Notes under the pieces: model-generated
What the model was told of the DNA's origin: nothing
The model's input: only the letters and a program-made list of their open reading frames with translations
Database searches by the model: none
Position numbers and translations under genes: made by a program
Shown: positions 57,938 through 64,000 of the stretch, in pieces
Position numbering within the stretch: position 1 is the stretch's first letter
How the letters are laid out: the number at the start of each line of letters is the position of its first letter
Source of the DNA: Micractinium sp. NFX-FRZ
Taxonomy: Eukaryota; Chlorophyta; Trebouxiophyceae; Chlorellales; Chlorellaceae
Direction: 5' to 3'
Length of the DNA stretch: 64,000 nucleotides
Assembly (NCBI GenBank): GCA_029339195.1
Contig: JAPTJF010000068.1
Location: 70,062 to 134,061 of the forward strand

Positions 57938-58975
57938 ATGGTGGCCGCCGCTATGTCCTCTGTGTCCTGCCGCCCGGCCACCGCCATCGCTGCGGCCCGC
58001 CCCGCTGCCCGCCCCGCCCGGGTGGCCGCCCCCGTGGTGTGCAGGTGAGCCCCGTGGTTTGTGACAGCCCGGCAGGCACGTTGGCGACTGGGAGCAGCGA
58101 AGGTGGCGGGGGATCAGCCTGCTGGAGCGGAGCTCTATCCAGCTGGGGTGGTAGCCCTCTTGCAGCCCGCGCTGCTCCCCAGCTCGTCAGCAAACTGCAG
58201 CTGGCAGCATGAGGAAGCGCGGGGAGCAGCGTTGTACTTGGACTGCCCCGGCGCTGCTGAGCCGAGCGGGTCGAGCTGGCGCCGCACTAGCCAGGCGCCA
58301 GCGTGCAGTGGATGGGGACGCAGTGGAGTGCAGCACAATGCAGCATGGATGTCAGACAACAGCAAAGTGCACGGGGCAGCCGATTGGTTCAGCTCGCAGT
58401 TCAAGCACGGCCGCGCTCACGAACCTTACGATCGCCGCACGCCCGCCCCCCCGCCCCTCTCCTGCAGCGCTGTCAAGAAGCAGCAGGCTGTGGCTGCCGG
58501 CGTGACCGCCGCGGCTGTGTCCATGCTGGCCAGCCCCCTGGCAGCGGAGGCGGCCGCCACCCCCAGCCTGAACAACCTGCTGGGCTCCCTGGTGGCTGGC
58601 GGCGTCGTGCTGGCTGGCATCGCTGCCGCCGTGTCTGCGGTCTCGTGAGTGCACGCTGCCGCCCTGCCTTCTGATTCTGCCGCATCTCCAGATGCACCAC
58701 TATGCTGCATGCTGCCTGTTGCTCCCTGCTGGGCATATTGCACCACGTGCGCGTGCGCGGTGTCCGTCAGCTGACCGTGAACAAGCCGACGTGTGCCCAG
58801 GCCTGTGCTGCGGTCCTCTGCGCTTTGCAGGTGCCGTGTAGCTTGCCCTTTGGCAGCCGACGCACTGCGCTCTGCTTGGCATGCGCCACCCCACCTGGCT
58901 GCATACCTAACCTGGCACGCGTTCTCCCCTCCCTCTGTCCCTCTGTGCAGCAACTTCGACTCCATCCGCCGCTAA
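57938..58975 (+). CDS. psbX: photosystem II subunit PsbX precursor
   Basis: Three exons (57938-58044, 58468-58644, 58951-58975) give 102 aa. The leader is bipartite: an Ala/Arg/Ser-rich chloroplast transit peptide (SVSCRPATAIAAARPAARP), then a hydrophobic thylakoid-transfer segment ending in an Ala-x-Ala site (LASPLAAEA|A). The mature part starts TPSLNNLLGSLVAGG, has one membrane helix and ends SNFDSIRR, which fits the PsbX family (TPSL start, single helix, charged tail). PsbX is a small photosystem II core subunit near cytochrome b559 and the QB site. It is nuclear-encoded in green plants, which agrees with the introns and leader. PsbW or another one-helix subunit is less likely, given the TPSL motif. 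Confidence 0.8.
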
Positions 58976-59166
58976 GCGGTTTTGGTGTACCACCAGCAGC
59001 ACCCCACAACATGGCGCCTGCCCGGCGGCCGTGAGAGAAGAGAAAAACCCACCTTGTGTTAGCCTTGCTTGTTTTGCTCAGCGCTAAGGGCGGCGGCGGG
59101 GCGCCCTGAGTCCCCGTACTCCGCTCATCTGCTTTTATTTCACCCACCAACCCTCGCTCCCCCCGG

Positions 59167-59171
59167 TGTAA
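59167..59171 (+). terminator. poly(A) signal of psbX (TGTAA)
   Basis: TGTAA 192 bases after the psbX stop, a typical chlorophyte spacing. Confidence 0.5.
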
Positions 59172-59281
59172 CAACCCTCTCCGCTTGCGCGCTCCGCTCC
59201 TCACGGGCTGGCCTCCGTCAGCCGGCCAGGCAGGGCGGAACACTCAGAGAGACGGGGGGAGTCTATGAAGCAGCGGTTGTT

Positions 59282-59286
59282 TACAT
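59282..59286 (-). terminator. possible poly(A) signal of the uncoupling-protein gene (TGTAA)
   Basis: Nearest minus-strand TGTAA after the stop at 59765, about 480 bases downstream. The convergent transcripts would end about 110 bases apart without overlapping. Confidence 0.4.
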
Positions 59287-59764
59287 TGCATGCGGTCATG
59301 CAGACAGCAGCAGCAAAGGGTTGGGTGGGTGTCGCTGCAGCTGGGAAGAGGGGAGGGGTAGGGAAGCGGTGCTACGAAAGGATGTGTGGATAAAAGGGCA
59401 GTGTGCTCAAGGGGGAAGGCGCGTGTGTATCAGGGCCGCTAGGCAGCAAACAAGCAGAAAAGAATGGATGGCAAGGCAGGTGTTGGGGTTGGCATGGCAC
59501 GGGGCTGGCTAAGTCATGCAGCGCCATGCAAGAATGGGCAGGTTCATGTGACAGTAGAAGGCAGGCGTTTGGTGTGCACTTGGCACGTGCTACGTTGGGC
59601 AGTTCAGTTCATGCGTGGTGAGGGGTTCAGTTCAAGCGTGCGCAGGGACACGCAGCTGGGGCAGTGCCGCTTGTGCGGCCAGCCCATCCCAGGCTCTTGT
59701 AGCTTCGGGCTGTAGGGCGTCGGAGCAGGCGCATCGTTTGATAATCGCCCTTGCGCTCAACGAC

Positions 59765-62700
59765 TCAGTGCTTGGCGGACGGCGCACCCATCAGGTGGCG
59801 CAGCTGCTCCAGCGTGAGGAACTGCGCCGCACAGGGGGAAGGGGCGAGGGTGTGCATGGGGGGTAAGAGGTGAAGTTGTGTGTGAAGCTGTGTGCGGCTG
59901 TAGGGGCAGCGGGCAGGCATGTTTAACCGTACCAGGGCCAACCACTGGAGTGCATGCGGGAGGGTCGGCAAGCGCACAATGTTCCTCTGCAGCCCTCTTA
60001 GATTGCAGTGTATGCAGGCAGACTGTACGGCAACGCCCGCGTCGCCCGCAGCGTGCGCGGGAGGTGCACACCGTGTGGGCATCAGCATGTGCAGCATCCA
60101 CGGCATGCACGACACGCACAACCCCATAGCGTCCCCAGAGCATGCGCAGCGCACCTGCCGTGGTGCAGCCCCAGGAGCCCACGTGTGCAAAGCATGCGCA
60201 GCAGCCGCAGCATGCACAGCGCACAGAGGCAGTTGCACGAAAGCAGACATTGTCGGCCAAACCCTGGCGCATTCAAGAACCCCAGGCGCGCGGAAATGGC
60301 GGGTGCGGCCTAGTCGGCACCCCCCAGCGTGCCTAGCGTGCACAGCATGCACGTCACACCCACCATGGCGCAGTTCCAGGAGCCCAGCCGCGCAAAGTTG
60401 GCGGTGAATCCCGACCAGAAGGCCAGGGGGCCGTCCTTGCGCATCGTCTCCAGCACCACGTGCCCCACGCCCTGGTAGCCGCCCTTGGCGGACAGCGCTG
60501 CGCAGCAACAGAGAGGGAGACATGGTAAGGATGGGTGTGGGCTGCTACTATGGCTGCTTGGGGTACTGCTTGGAGTACCACACCATGACACCCTGGCACC
60601 CTCCCTGGGCACGAAGAGCGGCACCAGGGCGGCGCCAAAGGGGGAGCCAGCAGCATCGAGGCAGGCAGGCACACCACGGTTGCACTGAGCATGCGTGCAC
60701 CCACCCATGGCGCGCGACTTGACGACGTCAAAGGGCGAGCCGGCAGCGACTGCCAGGAAGCCGGCACAGAGGGAGGCTGCCAGGTGGCAGTACACGTTGT
60801 CCCGGAAGCCGAAGCTGCGGATCAGCAAGCCCTTGATCTGCAGGGGGGGATTGGCCGGGCAAACAGAGAAGAGAAGGGAGTGGGCTGCGGGGGAAAGAGA
60901 AGGGCGGCAGAGGGCAACAGGGCTGCTTGATCAGTGCGCAAAGGCGGAGACGGTTGGAGACGAGAGGGAAGGGCAAGGAGACAGGAGCACGGTGAACGCC
61001 AATGCCAGCATGCTATCAGCAAACCCACCTGGTCGTACGTTGCCAGCTCAGCAGCATTAACCACGCTGTTGCGCGCAATGTTGGGGGTGGTGCCCGTCCA
61101 CAGCGCCTTCACACCCTCCTGCCGCACAATCATGCCATACGCAGACAAGGCTGCACACAGAAGGTGGAAGGAATCCAGGGAAGCGGGATGAGGGGAGGGG
61201 AGGTGGCAGGCAGGTGGGCAGCAGTGCGGCGCAGCGGCGGCATTGAAGCAGGCACATCGGGCGTGCACGCCAAGCAGCCGCTGTAGAGAAGAGGGCAGCA
61301 GTGCTAGTGTCACCAGCTAGCTAGCTTGATGCTGCCTGCCAGTACGCTGACGACTCCTATGCCCCTCAGCAGCGGTGGGGCAGCAGCAGCATGGCAGCAG
61401 TGGCGGCAGCAGCGCACCAGAGGGGTACTTGGGCGGCGTGCCAGGGGGCAGTTTCCCCTGGGCCTGCATGCGCACTTTTAGCACTGCAACCGGGGCACAC
61501 GTGGAGGGGGAAACTGATGTGGGGCGGGAGAGCTAGGGAGGAGTGCGTCTCCTCTCGACACCTCCTGCCGCCTGCCCTGTGCAGCAACCATCCGCTGCAT
61601 CTCCAATCCCCACTCCATGCACAAGCAGAGGCCAGCCGCTGCCCTTTGGCAAGTCCAACCACCCACCCATGACACACCTGACCCCACCATGGGCGTGTCG
61701 TTTCCCAAACACCCCCCACCCACGCACCATCCGTGGGGTTGCCCACCAGCACGCCCAGCGTGCCAGCAGTGAGGGCGGCGGCAATCTTGGTGGGTATCGA
61801 GGTGTGCCCGGCCTCTTCGTGCAGCAGCCGCCCGTAGAAGTCGCGGATGGGGTCGTCTGCATTGTTGGCACCCATTGGTGAGAGGCGAGAGGGCGAGAGG
61901 TGAGGGGTGAGGGGTTGGTACATGAGTGAGTGGGAAGGTGGGCAGGTGAGCAGGGCAGGGCGGCTTGGTGGTCAGGGCAACAGGCGGCAGCCGCCTGGCG
62001 AGCGCACGAGCGCACCAGGTGCTGCTGTTGCTGCGCAGCCCGGCACCAGCAAGCCAGCCTCAGCCCCGCCCCGCCCCATGGCCCCGGTGTATGACCCAAA
62101 CCACCCGCAACCTTCCCGCCTCTCAGGCTCACATGACGCGATGCGCACGCCCCCCAGCAAGACCTGGCGGTGCAGCCCCGGCACGATGCCCTTCCACAGG
62201 CTCAACACCCCCTCCTCCTGCGCCACCTTGGACAGGCAGCTCACCAGGCCCCTGCACCCAGCACGGGCAGGCAAGCAGGCAAGCAGGTGAGCAGAGAACA
62301 CCGCTGTTGCAATGCATCGCAGGCAGGGGAGGCCTGTCAACCCCTCCTCCCCCTGCGCCACTTTCGGCACGCAGCTCACCGGGCCCCTGCACCCAGCACA
62401 GGCGGCCACGCGCATGGGCATGTGGTGGCAAAGCGGGCCGGCAGCAGCACAACGCATTCTGGTGCAGGCAATGCCAGGCAGCGGATCCTGACTGGCCGCA
62501 TGTGCTGGCAGGCAGCTCGGCACAGGCAACTGTAGCCAGAAGTGCCCACAGGGGCCCAGCTCAGCTCGGCTCACTTGTACTTGAGCGGGGCCCCCGTGGC
62601 AGTCGCCCTCCCCTGCAGCTGCAGCCGCACTTTGGCGGTGTCCAGAGGCAGCGTCAGCACCTGTGAGCCGGGGGAGGCAGCGGGGAAGCGGGGGGGAGGC

Positions 62701-63213
62701 GGGGGACTGTGCTGCATGCTGACTGTGCAAGGATGCAACGGCGGGAGGCACTCTGCCTGCCTGCAGAGCCGGCTGCCGTGCGGCAAGCTCACAAACGCAC
62801 GTCCAGCTGTTGCCACCGACTTTCTGCTCACTCGCATCCATGGCTGCTCACCTCTCCTGTGCATGCCGCGGTGGCGGAGGCCGCAAAGGTGGCATAAAAG
62901 GGCAGCGCTTTGACAGCCGCAAGCGTCTGCAGCACACGGCAGGAGCGGCAGCCGGGGGCGGGGCGGGAAATTGAATTAATACAGAAGCAGGAAGAGCAAG
63001 TCCTGAATCCTTAAGACTTTCCGCGATTTCCAGTTGGTTTGCAGAGCGTGATCAGGGCGCTTTGCAAAGGCTTGGCAGCGGCAGGCGGCGGGCCGCTGGC
63101 GGCTGCTCAGAAACGGTTGCCCTCTATCGCCCGCCGCACCTGCAGCACCGTCCATCGATTTACGGTGCGAAGGCACGCACCTGGGTTTCGCGGTGAGCCG
63201 CTAGTTTGGGCAT
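59765..63213 (-). CDS. UCP: mitochondrial uncoupling protein (carrier family)
   Basis: Ten exons (63213-63181, 62926-62852, 62660-62575, 62251-62133, 61856-61728, 61483-61418, 61150-61029, 60837-60705, 60497-60364, 59821-59765) give 317 aa, the usual carrier length. Three carrier repeats each carry the Px[DE]xx[KR] signature: PLDTAKVRLQLQ, NPTDVLKVRMQ and SPFDVVKSRAM. The sequence tracks plant UCPs throughout (WKGIVPGLHRQVLLGG, IVRQEGVKALWTG, NIARNSVVNAAELATYDQ, FARLGSWNCAM|FLTLEQLRHL). UCPs sit in the inner mitochondrial membrane and dissipate the proton gradient or exchange organic anions. Dicarboxylate or oxoglutarate carriers are the alternative. The short first exon (MPKLAAHRETQ) is chosen because it has the only suitably phased upstream ATG and a good donor. 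The gene is convergent with psbX. Confidence 0.9.
62335..62400. repeat. decayed copy of uncoupling-protein exon 4 acceptor edge
   Basis: Nearly 85% identical by eye over 66 bases to 62200-62266, including the acceptor (ACCCAGCAC, CTGCGCCAC and GCAGCTCACC blocks). The copy's acceptor lies exactly 135 bases upstream of the real one, and the frame between them is open. Confidence 0.95.
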
Positions 63214-63841
63214 AGCGCGACCTGAGCGCGCCCTCCTAGGGCGTCCTGTGTAGAACGACGCTGTGAGCCCCTGAATGGCCCTTAGATCGATGCAGGCGAC
63301 CAGTACTGCGCGCAGGAAACGGAATCTTATTAGGGAGCCATGGGCTGGAGTCGCCGCTGTGACCGGCCGGTGAACACCGCAGCGTGCCGGCATGCAGTCC
63401 ACTTCAGGCCCCCACCAGACAGCGTGCCTTTGAACCATGGGTAACCCATTGGCACAGTAGGGCAAGCACAGCCTGCAGGCCACCCTGTGCTACAGCAACC
63501 ACGGCTGACATTGTTGGGGCACGCTAATGCAGAGTGCCTCAACCAACGCATGGCAGTCGCCAAAGCCATGCTGCTTCAGGGACTGGGAAAATGACGTGTA
63601 GGAGACTCGTTGCCTTTTTAGAGACGCTGGCTAGTTGCCTACTCGCCCGCTCAAGGCGGGGGCGGCGGCGCCGTGCCGCCAGGCTGGCTCCTGGCGGCGC
63701 CACCCGTCCAGCGCTGCCCCACCCAGGTGTGGGCGCCCATTCTCGAGCCACGCATTGCACCGGCATTGGCGCGCATCCTGCATCACAGTGTGAAGCCAAG
63801 GAAGTGTGCAGCACTAGCTGGTCCCTAGGGCTACAGGAGCC
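63214..63841. promoter_or_regulatory. divergent intergenic region, uncoupling protein and right-edge gene
   Basis: 628 bases between the minus-strand start at 63213 and a possible plus-strand start at 63842. No credible exon was found within it. Confidence 0.35.
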
Positions 63842-64000
63842 ATGGCGACTGTGAACCTCCACTTCGCAGCGCCCCGGCCGCACTGCCAGGTGAGAATTGG
63901 GTGATATAACCCCCATCGGCAGTAGTGTGCGAGGGCCTCGATCGCAACAACAGAAGAGCATGCGCCCCTGCCAAAAAGCCCTGAGCCCTCCAACCCAACT
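63842..64000 (+). CDS. possible first exon of a gene leaving the window
   Basis: ATG at 63842 opens 16 codons (MATVNLHFAAPRPHCQ) and stops at a strong donor, CAG|GTGAGA, at 63889/63890. The rest up to 64000 would be intron 1. No function can be assigned from so short a piece. Confidence 0.4.

Noticed and set aside
60310..60828. Uncoupling protein ending in MLCTLGTLGGAD after SWNCAM
   Set aside because: That reading runs into the last intron; a donor (ATG|GTGGGT) and a downstream exon (FLTLEQLRHL) restore the usual family C-terminus.
62335..62400. Extra coding exon of the uncoupling-protein gene
   Set aside because: It duplicates the acceptor edge of exon 4, is diverged, and would break the carrier repeat; treated as a decayed copy, though alternative use is not excluded.

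Overview
This is nuclear DNA of a green alga, most likely a Chlorella-like trebouxiophyte. That placement is an inference. It rests on the high GC, the dense short GT-AG introns, homomeric acetyl-CoA carboxylase beside a nuclear psbX and a plant-type mitochondrial uncoupling protein, and possible TGTAA poly(A) signals. I saw no operons, tRNA or rRNA genes, transposons or CRISPR arrays. Gene models were built by joining exons by eye. For every complete model below the exon lengths add up to an open reading frame.

Layout. 1-1556 (-): 5' part of an alpha/beta hydrolase gene that leaves the window. 1963-5740 (-): bZIP transcription factor, 7 exons, 686 aa. 6483-10703 (+): ankyrin-repeat protein, 9 exons, 903 aa, divergent from the bZIP gene. 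11761-19430 (-) and 21273-31124 (-): two tandem paralogues for secreted modular proteins (687 and 1044 aa) with proline-rich hinges and a von Willebrand D-like GDPHF motif. 32546-53348 (-): multidomain acetyl-CoA carboxylase, 49 exons, 2452 aa. 53799-56511 (+): unknown alanine-rich protein, about 698 aa, divergent from the carboxylase. 57938-58975 (+): psbX precursor, 102 aa. 59765-63213 (-): mitochondrial uncoupling protein, 10 exons, 317 aa, convergent with psbX. 63842 onward (+): probable first exon of a gene that leaves the window.

The most unusual signal lies in the introns. At least 19 contain a degenerate, same-strand copy of the edge of the neighbouring exon, usually about 80-190 bases away and often including the splice site. 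Fourteen of these are in the carboxylase gene; the rest are in the two secreted-protein genes and the uncoupling protein gene. This looks like repeated tandem duplication across exon-intron junctions, with one copy kept as exon and the other decaying in the intron. Other points of interest are intron gain or loss between the two paralogues, an exon-triplet duplication in the longer one, five GC-AG introns, an interstitial telomere-like array, and an 85-base dispersed repeat.

There is no obvious pathway cluster. Fatty-acid synthesis, photosystem II, mitochondrial energy dissipation, cell-surface proteins and a transcription factor simply sit side by side. Three divergent gene pairs probably share promoter regions.
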